Source: JAJEAD01 sp965221555
GTDB lineage: Bacteria > Pseudomonadota > Gammaproteobacteria > HK1
NCBI GenBank assembly: GCA_965221555.1
Contig: OZ244895.1
Coordinates: 3,472,001 to 3,536,000, forward strand
DNA: 64,000 nucleotides
Direction of reading: 5' to 3'
The notes beneath the pieces are model-generated. The model saw only the letters and a program-made list of their open reading frames with translations, ran no database searches and was not told the origin of the DNA. Below, piece after piece: positions 27,510 through 36,800 of the stretch (positions are counted from its first letter, which is position 1; every line of letters begins with the position of its first letter). Position numbers and translations under genes: made by a program.

Positions 27510-29177
27510 TTGTCGAGCGGTTTCAACCTCATCGACGCGCCATGGCTGCCGGTTCGGCGTCGGAGCGGTGTGGTCGAGTACGTCGAACCCTGGCGGATCA
27601 CCGATCGCTCGGATGATGATCCCTGCGTCGCCTTCGCTTGGCCGCGCCCGGACTTCAACGGGGCCGCCCACGAGTTCCTGATCGGTCTGCTGTCTTCGGC
27701 CGCCGCACCCGAAAACGACGACGAGTGGGACGACTGGTGGCACAAGCCGCCACACCCGGACGCACTCGAGCGGTGCTTTTCGACGGTTGGACATGCCTTC
27801 GTCCTGGATGGTCCCGGCCCGCGTTTTCTGCAAGACACCGACCCCCTGGAGGACGCCAACGACAAGCAAATCGCAACCCTGCTGATCGACACACCGGGGG
27901 CGCAGGCGCTCCGCAACAACACCGACCTCTTCGTAAAACGCGGAGCTGCGGCGCCAGTGCTCTCTCGCGGTGCGGCAGCCATGGCGCTCTATACGATGAG
28001 CGCCTATGCGCCGGCTGGAGGCAAAGGCTTCCGGACATCCCTGCGAGGCGGAGGGCCGATGACTACGCTCGTTGTCGCCGACCATCCCAGGTACGGCAGC
28101 ACCCTGTGGGGGCGACTCTGGCCCAACGTCGAGAGCCTTGAACAGGTTAAGCAACGCACCACCGAGACGACGCTCGTCGATGCGGCCGAGCACGTGTTTC
28201 CCTGGCTGGGGCCCACCCGCACCTCCGATCCGAAAGCCAGTGGCAGAGAGACGACTCCTTCCGATGTGCACCCCTTGCAGGTCTACTGGGGTATGCCTCG
28301 ACGGATACGACTCCACTTCGAGAAAGCAGAGGGTCGCAGATGCGGTCTTACGGCAATCGAGGATTCGGTGGTCGTGGCAACTTATCGAACCAGGAACTAC
28401 GGAACCAACTACTCGGAGGGATTCGAGCACCCCTTGACACCGTACTATCGACAGAATGCATCAGCCGTATGGCTTCCCGTTCACCCCGCCCCTGGCGGCA
28501 TCAGCTACCGACTGTGGCCGGGGCTCGTCGTTCCGAGCAAGGACGGCCTTCGTGAACCCGCGCGTGTCATCCGTCACTGGGATTCACGCGCCCCGCGAGA
28601 CGTCGTCTCAAGATCTGTGGCTTTCGGCTACGACATGGACAACATGAAGGCGCGAGCCTGGATCGAAAGTGAGATGCCTCTCTGGCGTCTCGAGCAAGGC
28701 ACCCTCGCGAGTCTCGACGAGTACATTCAGGAGACGACAGCCGGCGCGGCGATGGTTGCCCGTCTGACGACTGGGGCGGTGAAATCCGCCCGCCATGAAG
28801 ACCCCAAGAACGCCCGCGGTGACTACGGTTTCATCGCGGAACGCTTCTATCGCGACACGGAAACGGCGTTCCTCGCGTCGCTCGAAGAAGCAGCGCTCGC
28901 GATCACGGAACTTTCCGACCACGACGATCCCACTGTCGAGATCCGCCGGCAATGGGCCTCAAAGATGGAGATAGCAGCACTGCACTTGTTCGACGAGTAC
29001 GCTCCACTCGAGGGCCTTGAAGACCGGGACATGCACCGGCACGTCAAGGCCCGCTTCTACCTGTCGCTCGCACTTCGCGGGCGCGGCAAATCGGGGAAGG
29101 CACTGTTCGAGGGTGAGCTCGATATCCCCGCACCGGCATCTAGGCGCTCACAAGAGAATCAGCGGGAGGCGGCATGA
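27510..29177 (+). CDS. casA: Cascade large subunit CasA (Cse1/Cas8e)
   Basis: A 555-aa large subunit that recognises the PAM and recruits Cas3. The opening FNLIDAPWLPVRRRSG is the standard Cse1 N-terminus. GRLWPNVESLEQ and the central NYSEGFEHPLTPYY are also typical. The C-terminal four-helix bundle follows. The TTG at 27510 places this motif at the start, 1 nt after the cas3 stop; a GTG at 27438 inside cas3 would add 24 residues with no family match, so TTG is preferred. The stop overlaps the casB start by ATGA. Confidence 0.93.
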   Translation: MSSGFNLIDAPWLPVRRRSGVVEYVEPWRITDRSDDDPCVAFAWPRPDFNGAAHEFLIGLLSSAAAPENDDEWDDWWHKPPHPDALERCFSTVGHAFVLDGPGPRFLQDTDPLEDANDKQIATLLIDTPGAQALRNNTDLFVKRGAAAPVLSRGAAAMALYTMSAYAPAGGKGFRTSLRGGGPMTTLVVADHPRYGSTLWGRLWPNVESLEQVKQRTTETTLVDAAEHVFPWLGPTRTSDPKASGRETTPSDVHPLQVYWGMPRRIRLHFEKAEGRRCGLTAIEDSVVVATYRTRNYGTNYSEGFEHPLTPYYRQNASAVWLPVHPAPGGISYRLWPGLVVPSKDGLREPARVIRHWDSRAPRDVVSRSVAFGYDMDNMKARAWIESEMPLWRLEQGTLASLDEYIQETTAGAAMVARLTTGAVKSARHEDPKNARGDYGFIAERFYRDTETAFLASLEEAALAITELSDHDDPTVEIRRQWASKMEIAALHLFDEYAPLEGLEDRDMHRHVKARFYLSLALRGRGKSGKALFEGELDIPAPASRRSQENQREAA

Positions 29178-29719
29178 CAGAGACTGCAAAGCCGAGCAGC
29201 GCTTCGATCGCATACGACTGGTGGCGCAGCTTGAATCCGGCGGACTCCGTTCAATCCGGCCGCCATCGGGCCGCTCTCGCCCGCATGCGCAGAGCCGCCA
29301 CGCCCATCGAGGTGATGCAGGAGCCGGAGGCTTTGCGCCTTATCGCGAGGCTTCCGCGGCATCCTGATCGGGTCGCCATCCTTGCCGGAGTCCTCGCCTT
29401 CGTCCGCGAGACCGAAGAACGCCGCGTCGCCCGGGCCATCGGTCGCGACGCCCTCGACGACGAACACTCGGCACTGCTCTCCGAGAACCGCTTTCGTCGT
29501 CTCCTCCAGAGTAACCGCAATGAACTCATGGATCCGATGCGCCGTCTCGTTCGAATGGCCAAGGGGACGCTTAACGTGCACGACCTGTCGCGGGCGATCC
29601 TCTACTGGGGAGACGACATGAAGAAGCGCTGGATCTTCGACTACTACGGGGTCGCGGACAGCATCCGCTCGGAGCGCGGCGCGCCCACAACGACAACATC
29701 GACGCAAGTCGAACCATAG
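29174..29719 (+). CDS. casB: Cascade small subunit CasB (Cse2/Cas11e)
   Basis: A 181-aa all-helical small subunit. Two copies form the belly of Cascade and stabilise the displaced DNA strand. The Cse2 features are AYDWWRSLNPADS...GRHRAALARMRRA, with conserved Arg, and ENRFRRLLQS, MRRLVRMAKGTLNVHDLSRA and WIFDYYG. It overlaps casA by 4 nt, indicating translational coupling. Confidence 0.92.
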   Translation: MTETAKPSSASIAYDWWRSLNPADSVQSGRHRAALARMRRAATPIEVMQEPEALRLIARLPRHPDRVAILAGVLAFVRETEERRVARAIGRDALDDEHSALLSENRFRRLLQSNRNELMDPMRRLVRMAKGTLNVHDLSRAILYWGDDMKKRWIFDYYGVADSIRSERGAPTTTTSTQVEP

Positions 29720-29729
29720 GGGATCAGCG

Positions 29730-30785
29730 ATGGCCGACTTTCTTCAACTTCATCTCCTCACTGCCTACGGCCCCTCGAATCTGAACCGAGACGATACCGG
29801 CCGCCCCAAGAGCGTCGTCTTCGGCGGAGTGCCCCGCTTGCGCATCTCCTCACAGAGCCTGAAACGCGCGTGGCGCACCTCGGAGGTATTCGCCACCAAG
29901 CTCGAAGGCCATCTTGCAGACCGCACCCAGCGAATCGGCAAGGCGGTCTACGATCGTTTGATCGACGGCGGCATGAACGAGGATGAGGCCCTCAAACTCG
30001 CCCGCGAAATCGCCAACGTTTTTGGCAAGGTAAAGGGCGAGAAGGACGAGTCTCCCACCTTCACTGAACAGCTCGCCTTCGTCTCCCCTCCGGAACGTGA
30101 CAGGGCTTTCGCACTTGCCGACCGGGCGCTGGCCGGCGACGAACTCGAAACCCCGAAACCAGACGACTTGCTCAATCGGGTGGATACGACGGCGGATATC
30201 GCAATGTTCGGGCGCATGCTCGCCGATAGCCCGAAGTTCAACCGCGAAGCGGCAGTGCAGGTCGCCCACGCCATCACGACGCATCGCGCCATCGCGGAAG
30301 ATGACTACTACACCGCCGTGGACGACCTCAAGTCTCGTGATGAGCCGGATGACGCGGGAGCCGGCTTCGTCGGAGTGCAGGAATACGGTGCGGGCGTGTT
30401 CTATATCTATGTCTGCGTCGATCGCGGTCTGCTGCTGCGTAATCTGGGTGATGATGCGGAGTCTGTACGTGACGCCAGCTTGGCGGCCCTCGTCGAGGCT
30501 GCCGCGACGGTCGCACCAAGGGGCAAACAGGCAAGCTTCGCGAGCCGAGCCCGCGCAATGTATGCGCTGGCCGAGAGAGGCGCGGGCCAACCGCGCAGCC
30601 TTGCCGCCGCCTTTCTCCAACCAATCGCAGGCTCCGACCAGGGCAGAGGATCCATCGAGGCACTGGAGGACTTCCGGGATCGACTGGATACGGCCTACGG
30701 TCCCTGCGCCGATGATCGCTACACCATGAACGTCACGAGCGGCGATGGCACCCTGGCGGACCTCATCGCTTTCGCGGCCGGCTGA
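29730..30785 (+). CDS. casC: Cascade backbone subunit CasC (Cse4/Cas7e)
   Basis: A 351-aa RAMP-fold protein; six copies coat the crRNA. Family features are LQLHLLTAYGPSNLNRDDTG, RLRISSQSLKRAWRTSE, VDTTADIAMFGRML, and NREAAVQVAHAITTH. GVQEYGAGVFYIYVCVDR is in the second half. It starts 10 bp after casB. A size of about 350 aa is normal. Confidence 0.95.
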   Translation: MADFLQLHLLTAYGPSNLNRDDTGRPKSVVFGGVPRLRISSQSLKRAWRTSEVFATKLEGHLADRTQRIGKAVYDRLIDGGMNEDEALKLAREIANVFGKVKGEKDESPTFTEQLAFVSPPERDRAFALADRALAGDELETPKPDDLLNRVDTTADIAMFGRMLADSPKFNREAAVQVAHAITTHRAIAEDDYYTAVDDLKSRDEPDDAGAGFVGVQEYGAGVFYIYVCVDRGLLLRNLGDDAESVRDASLAALVEAAATVAPRGKQASFASRARAMYALAERGAGQPRSLAAAFLQPIAGSDQGRGSIEALEDFRDRLDTAYGPCADDRYTMNVTSGDGTLADLIAFAAG

Positions 30786-30790
30786 ATCTC

Positions 30791-31522
30791 GTGCGCTTCC
30801 TGCTCCTCACCCTCTACGCCCCGATGGCTTCCTTCGGCGAGATCGCCGTCGGTGAACGCCGCATGAGCTGGGCACGCCCCGGGCGTTCCGCCATCCTGGG
30901 GCTGATCGCCGCCGCCTGGGGGACCGAACGGGCTGATGATGAGTCGCACCAGGCACTGGAGGCTGGGCTCTACTATGCAGTGAGGACAGACGCGCCGGGG
31001 CGGCCGTTGATGGACTGGCACACTGCTCAGACCCCGAAGGCCCTCAAGGGTCGCAGGTTCGCGACCCGTCGTGACGAGCTTGAGTCGGAAGGCCTGAACA
31101 CGGTGCTCTCCAACCGCGAGTGGCGTACAGACACTTGCTTCACCGTCGTACTGTGGCTGCGCCCCGAATCAACCCTCGATCTCGAGGAGATCGCCGGCGC
31201 TTTGCGGAATCCGGTTTTCGTGCTCTACGTCGGACGCAAGTCGGCGCCGCTCGGCTTGCCTCTCAATCCGGAGATCATCGAAGCCGATTCATTCATGGAT
31301 GCCCTGAATATCCGGCGACCCAAAGACGAAGAGCAACGCCTCCTGCGGTATATACGAGCCGCCGACGCCACACCGCGCACTGTTGCATTCGACGATGACG
31401 CGCCTGGGGCACCGACCCGATCTCGCGTCGAGCGGCGCCGCGACGTAGTGTCAAGCCGGGCTCGTTGGCAGTTCCTGGACCGTCAGGAGCGCATCATTGA
31501 AGTGACAGCCGAAGAGACATGA
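30791..31522 (+). CDS. casD: Cascade subunit CasD (Cas5e)
   Basis: A 243-aa RAMP protein that caps the crRNA 5' handle. The N-terminus FLLLTLYAPMASFGEIAVGE is followed by RPGRSAILGLIAAAWG, MDWHTAQTP and LSNREWRTDTCFTVVLWLRP, as in the family. VGRKSAPLGLPLNP is a further signature. The start is GTG, 5 bp after the Cas7 stop. The stop overlaps cas6e by ATGA. Confidence 0.93.
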   Translation: MRFLLLTLYAPMASFGEIAVGERRMSWARPGRSAILGLIAAAWGTERADDESHQALEAGLYYAVRTDAPGRPLMDWHTAQTPKALKGRRFATRRDELESEGLNTVLSNREWRTDTCFTVVLWLRPESTLDLEEIAGALRNPVFVLYVGRKSAPLGLPLNPEIIEADSFMDALNIRRPKDEEQRLLRYIRAADATPRTVAFDDDAPGAPTRSRVERRRDVVSSRARWQFLDRQERIIEVTAEET

Positions 31523-32217
31523 GTCCGCTGCGGTATCTCTCTCGAGTCAGTCTCAAGCGCAATGCCGCGGTGGCGGCTCTCGCTCCACTGCTGCTTGGAG
31601 AGACGGGAAGGGGCAGCATCGCAAGGCAACCAGGACATCACCTCGTTTGGTCCCTGTTTGCCGATACTCCTGAACGGCGACGCGACTTTCTGTGGCGCGA
31701 GATGGATACCGGTGTATTCCTGATTCTCTCCACCCGTCCTCCGGAAGATCGGCTGGGTCTGTTCGAAATCGAAGAGCCCAAGCCGTTCACCCCCGTTATC
31801 GAATCCGGAGACCGGCTGCGTTTTTCACTCCGTGCCAACCCGGTCATCCGTCGCCGTAATCCATCGCGCCAGCGCTCCGTCAAACACGATGTCGTAATGG
31901 ATGCGCTGCGTCTCCAGTCGAAAGACGAGCGGGCGACCCTTAGACGCGCCGCCATGGAAGAACAGGGACGCGCATGGCTGGAGCGGCAAGGTGCGAGGGC
32001 TGGATTCGTCATTCATTCCGGCGAGCTAAGCGTGGAGGGCTACGAGCAGCACCGCATCACTCGTAAGGGAGCGACGCGGCCGATGTCGTTCTCGACTCTC
32101 GACTTCGAAGGCATCCTGACGGTCGAGGATCCGGGACCGCTCATCCCCGCCATTGCAAGAGGCTTCGGTGCGGCCAAGGCCTACGGATGCGGTCTCATGC
32201 TGATTCGACGTGCATAG
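31519..32217 (+). CDS. cas6e: CRISPR RNA endonuclease Cas6e (CasE)
   Basis: A 232-aa RAMP endonuclease that cuts pre-crRNA at the base of each repeat hairpin and stays bound to the 3' end. RQPGHHLVWSLF near residues 34-45 carries the candidate catalytic His. The C-terminal Gly-rich loop AIARGFGAAKAYGCGLMLIR is the RAMP signature. MSFSTLDFEGILTVEDP is family-typical. It ends the Cascade transcript block; cas1 starts 303 bp later. Confidence 0.93.
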   Translation: MSPLRYLSRVSLKRNAAVAALAPLLLGETGRGSIARQPGHHLVWSLFADTPERRRDFLWREMDTGVFLILSTRPPEDRLGLFEIEEPKPFTPVIESGDRLRFSLRANPVIRRRNPSRQRSVKHDVVMDALRLQSKDERATLRRAAMEEQGRAWLERQGARAGFVIHSGELSVEGYEQHRITRKGATRPMSFSTLDFEGILTVEDPGPLIPAIARGFGAAKAYGCGLMLIRRA

Positions 32218-32520
32218 TGGCCATGACGTCTCATTGTCCAGCGATGTCACGAGGCCCCCACTCCGAGGCCTGGGTATTGGACTGTCCGCAAGCATGGACC
32301 GCGAAGTCATCAGGAAGGGAGAGTTCCTTTCGCTCGTGTGGGCTTCCACAAGCTGCTGAATGATGGCGACTACACGCGAGGCCACACCGACCTGTTCAGG
32401 ACGACACCGCTGAAACATCGTGTCGAATGCCGGACCAGCCGCTTTGCAGTAGGGCGCGTTTGGGCTCAGAACAAGTCATCTCTCCGTGACCCCGTGCCCT
32501 GCTCGTAACGCCCGACCGCC
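32218..32520. other. Gap between cas6e and cas1
   Basis: 303 bp where many I-E loci have only a few bases. It contains frames that are open but unrecognised: MDREVIRKGEFLSLVW at 32294-32341 and, in another frame, GFHKLLNDGDYTR... ending at TAA 32506-32508. They could be one decayed frameshifted gene or chance. A separate promoter for cas1-cas2 could also lie here, but I see no clear hexamers. Confidence 0.3.
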
Positions 32521-33465
32521 ATGGCCACCACGCCGGGAATCGCACCGCCCCGTCCTATCCCCATCAAGGATCGCGCCTCCATTCTGTTTATCGAGAAAGG
32601 GCGGCTCGATGTTCTCGATGGAGCCTTCGTCGTAGTCGATCGCAATGGGGTGCGCACGCATATCCCGATTGGGGGCATCGCTTGCCTCATGCTCGAGCCC
32701 GGTGCACGGATATCTCATGCGGCTGTCGCACTCGCAGCGCGCGTAGGTTGTCTTCTGGTGTGGGTTGGCGAGGCTGGAGTGCGCCTCTACTCGGCTGGTC
32801 AACCCGGTGGTGCCCGAGCCGACCGCCTGCTCCACCAAGCGCGACTCGCCCTCGATCCCGACGCCCGCCTCAAGGTCGTTCGCAAAATGTACAGCATGCG
32901 CTTCGGGGAGCCCGCCCCCCAGCGACGTTCCGTCGATCAGCTTCGTGGTATCGAAGGCGCCCGGGTCAAGCGACTCTATGAAGTATTGGCCCGGCAGCAC
33001 GGTGTCCGATGGAAGGGACGTCGTTACAACCCCGGTGACTGGAGTGGCGCGGATCTGCCCAATCGCTGCCTGAGTCAGGCGACTGCGTGTCTCTACGGAC
33101 TGGCCGAAGCGGCGATCCTGGCGGCTGGATACGCCCCGGCCATCGGCTTCCTGCATACCGGAAAGCCCCAGTCGTTCGTTTACGACGTAGCCGATGTTTA
33201 CAAGTTCGAGACAGTGGTCCCAGTAGCGTATCGGATTGCCGGCTTGGCGCAGCGAGGCGGAACTCCGGCATCCCGGGATCCGGTAGGAGAAGTGAGGCGC
33301 GGTTGCCGAGACACATTCCGTAAAACCGGATTACTGAATCGTCTCATCCCGGGCATCGAAGACATGCTGGCTGCGGGTGAACTCGAAGCGCCACCGCCAC
33401 ATGAGGAGGCGCAACCGGTCGCGATTTCGGAGGAGCCAAGCGGCGATGTTGGTCATCGCGGTTAA
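32521..33465 (+). CDS. cas1: CRISPR integrase Cas1, type I-E
   Basis: A 314-aa adaptation integrase. The N-terminal beta domain (DRASILFIEKGRLDVLDGAF) is followed by the helical catalytic domain. The metal ligands are visible as the Glu in RGIEGARVKRLYE, the His in AIGFLHTGKP and the Asp in SFVYDVADVYK. The ribosome-binding site before ATG is weak. The stop overlaps cas2 by 20 nt. With Cas2 it should form the complex that inserts spacers at the leader end. Confidence 0.96.
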   Translation: MATTPGIAPPRPIPIKDRASILFIEKGRLDVLDGAFVVVDRNGVRTHIPIGGIACLMLEPGARISHAAVALAARVGCLLVWVGEAGVRLYSAGQPGGARADRLLHQARLALDPDARLKVVRKMYSMRFGEPAPQRRSVDQLRGIEGARVKRLYEVLARQHGVRWKGRRYNPGDWSGADLPNRCLSQATACLYGLAEAAILAAGYAPAIGFLHTGKPQSFVYDVADVYKFETVVPVAYRIAGLAQRGGTPASRDPVGEVRRGCRDTFRKTGLLNRLIPGIEDMLAAGELEAPPPHEEAQPVAISEEPSGDVGHRG

Positions 33466-33769
33466 CAATGCCCCGCCCCGGCTGCGCGGGAGATTGGCAG
33501 TCTGGCTGCTGGAGATAAGGGCGGGAGTCTATGTCGGCAACTACTCGCGACGTACACGCGAGATGATATGGGGACAGGTGAAGGAAGAGATCGAAGACGG
33601 CGACGCAATCATCGCCTGGGCGGCACCCAACGACGCTGGGTATGAGTTTGACACGTGCGGCCACAATCGGCGCATTCCCACGGATCTTGACGGCCTCAAA
33701 CTTGTGCAATTCCTCCCTCTGCCAGCTCACGATGAAGACTCGATGCCACGTGCGAAATCCGAAGCCTGA
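33446..33769 (+). CDS. cas2: CRISPR adaptation protein Cas2, type I-E
   Basis: A 107-aa Cas2e: MLVIAVNNAPPRLRGRLAVW, then EIRAGVYVGNYSRRTREMIW and GDAIIAWAAPNDAGYEF. The start at 33446 lies inside the cas1 end with GGAGGAGCC upstream; a longer frame to 33377 is basic and non-conserved. The last gene before the array leader. Confidence 0.96.
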   Translation: MLVIAVNNAPPRLRGRLAVWLLEIRAGVYVGNYSRRTREMIWGQVKEEIEDGDAIIAWAAPNDAGYEFDTCGHNRRIPTDLDGLKLVQFLPLPAHDEDSMPRAKSEA

Positions 33770-33862
33770 ACCACGACAGCAGCCTCGTCTTCAGACCGGC
33801 GAAAAGCTGGTAAGCTCTTTAAAAATCCAAAACCCCTGTTAAATCCGAAGGATAGAGGAAGA
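33770..33862 (+). promoter_or_regulatory. CRISPR leader with a boxA-like sequence
   Basis: 93 bp between the cas2 stop and the first repeat; the last 50 bp are the most A/T-rich part of this locus. GCTCTTTAAAAAT at 33814-33826, 37 bp before the first repeat, closely resembles the rRNA-operon boxA (GCTCTTTAACAA) bound by NusB/S10 for antitermination. BoxA antitermination has been reported for other CRISPR arrays. The array promoter should lie here or in cas2. New spacers would be inserted at its right edge. Confidence 0.65.
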
Positions 33863-36800
33863 GTGTTCCCCGCACACGCGGGGATGAACCGGCAAGCCCC
33901 GCCTCGACTTGCGCCCCCGGGGGGTGTTCCCCGCACACGCGGGGATGAACCGGCGCAGAGGAGGAGGAGACGATGATGGACACGGTGTTCCCCGCACACG
34001 CGGGGATGAACCGCCAGCGAGGGCGGTTATGGCGAGGCTTCGCATGTGTTCCCCGCACACGCGGGGATGAACCGGCTGCGATATCCTGGGAGGCTAAGGA
34101 GGCAAGGTGTTCCCCGCACACGCGGGGATGAACCGCTTGCATTCTCGCGCGGCATCCGGATGATGATGTGTTCCCCGCACACGCGGGGATGAACCGGCTC
34201 GCAGTTCGTTGGCGTTGTTGGGTATACCGTGTTCCCCGCACACGCGGGGATGAACCGCCATCTGCGAGAAGCGCGCGGCGGTGCCAACGGTGTTCCCCGC
34301 ACACGCGGGGATGAACCGGCGGCGCAGCCTCCGCACAGTCTTTCCATCCAGTGTTCCCCGCACACGCGGGGATGAACCGGAATTATCCGGGACGCGGCCA
34401 ACGCCGCGGACGTGTTCCCCGCACACGCGGGGATGAACCGGGCGCGGCGTAGACCACGCGGCTTGCCTTCTCGTGTTCCCCGCACACGCGGGGATGAACC
34501 GCCGTCGGGCTGCGTGTCCTCAATCAGCGCCTCGTGTTCCCCGCACACGCGGGGATGAACCGACAACGGACAATACATCCTGCAGCCCACCATCGTGTTC
34601 CCCGCACACGCGGGGATGAACCGGTGCCCTTGGCGCCAGTGCGAGCACTGAAAAAGTGTTCCCCGCACACGCGGGGATGAACCGTGTTGTACGCCATGCC
34701 CGCGCCCCACAACAGCGTGTTCCCCGCACACGCGGGGATGAACCGGCGGGCTCACCGTAGGCCGCAATCTGCGCGGCGTGTTCCCCGCACACGCGGGGAT
34801 GAACCGATCCTCGAATCCCGCCCATTCCAGGCGGGCAAGTGTTCCCCGCACACGCGGGGATGAACCGTTGATCTTCCCCTCCACCCTGGCCATCCAGGCG
34901 GTGTTCCCCGCACACGCGGGGATGAACCGCTGAACGGCCAGTCTTGCTCATGCGCAAACGAGTGTTCCCCGCACACGCGGGGATGAACCGCGCATCGTCA
35001 CGCCAGACCCGTCATCCGTCGCGTGTTCCCCGCACACGCGGGGATGAACCGACACCGAAGCCCGTATGCCACCGCGAAGCGCTGTGTTCCCCGCACACGC
35101 GGGGATGAACCGGATCGCTGGGAGAATATCTGAGAGCGATCGGAGTGTTCCCCGCACACGCGGGGATGAACCGGTCCCTGAGCGTGGCGGCGCAAATGGC
35201 CGTCTGTGTTCCCCGCACACGCGGGGATGAACCGCGCTACTGCGACATGTGGCAACACAGATTACGGTGTTCCCCGCACACGCGGGGATGAACCGCTCTG
35301 CGGCGGATGCAGGCAACGGCGGCATATGTGTTCCCCGCACACGCGGGGATGAACCGGATGCTAGAGAGCGTCAGGGCTGGTCTCCGCCGTGTTCCCCGCA
35401 CACGCGGGGATGAACCGCAGCGTTATGAGCTGCTTTACTGGACGCCGCTGTGTTCCCCGCACACGCGGGGATGAACCGCTGGAGAGCGCGGAGCTAGGGG
35501 TTAACCCCGGGTGTTCCCCGCACACGCGGGGATGAACCGAGGCCGTGCTTAGGATTTATAACGAGTGGTACGTGTTCCCCGCACACGCGGGGATGAACCG
35601 GTGAAGGTCACGTTCGCGGAGCATGTTGATACGTGTTCCCCGCACACGCGGGGATGAACCGTACATCTCGAAAGAGATCGGAGGTGATAGATGCGTGTTC
35701 CCCGCACACGCGGGGATGAACCGGAATCTCGGCGCGCGGCGCAATACGCGCGTCGGTGTTCCCCGCACACGCGGGGATGAACCGGTGGTAGCGCGATAGC
35801 GCAGCATGACTTCCGGGTGTTCCCCGCACACGCGGGGATGAACCGGCAGGGTCGAACAAAATCACGCTCCACACGACGTGTTCCCCGCACACGCGGGGAT
35901 GAACCGCGACCTCGTAGCGATGACTCAGTACTTTCGGAGTGTTCCCCGCACACGCGGGGATGAACCGACATGAACATCACCGAAACTCCGACACTGCGCG
36001 TGTTCCCCGCACACGCGGGGATGAACCGCTCGCGGAGGCGCTCAAGCAAGCGGAGCAACGGTGTTCCCCGCACACGCGGGGATGAACCGCTCAAGCTACG
36101 GAGCACGGCTGCCGTCAAGAGGTGTTCCCCGCACACGCGGGGATGAACCGCTCAAGCTACGGAGCACGGCTGCCGTCAAGAGGTGTTCCCCGCACACGCG
36201 GGGATGAACCGACGTGACGCGGTACAACGGCGTGCTGAACAGCGTGTTCCCCGCACACGCGGGGATGAACCGCAGGCGGCAATGATCGGAATGCTGGTAT
36301 CCCCGTGTTCCCCGCACACGCGGGGATGAACCGATTGGGCATATCACGTCGGAATGCGCGAAGTGGTGTTCCCCGCACACGCGGGGATGAACCGGGCCGT
36401 GACGAATCGATGCGGACCGGCCTGTAGTGTTCCCCGCACACGCGGGGATGAACCGGTTGTGTGGACGCTACGCGTCCGCGTTGGCGTGTGTTCCCCGCAC
36501 ACGCGGGGATGAACCGACCTCGAATCGGTCCTCATGGAGATTGGCGACGTGTTCCCCGCACACGCGGGGATGAACCGAGCGGGTCAAGGGTTGGAACATC
36601 GGGCGATTCGTGTTCCCCGCACACGCGGGGATGAACCGTCTTTCGCGTCCGCGTACTTCGTCCCCGCGAAGTGTTCCCCGCACACGCGGGGATGAACCGC
36701 CCCGAAACCCCGGAGGGTGTGAGGCTGGACCGTGTTCCCCGCACACGCGGGGATGAACCGTCGAGAAGTACTCGGACGAGGAGGTCAAGGACGTGTTCCC

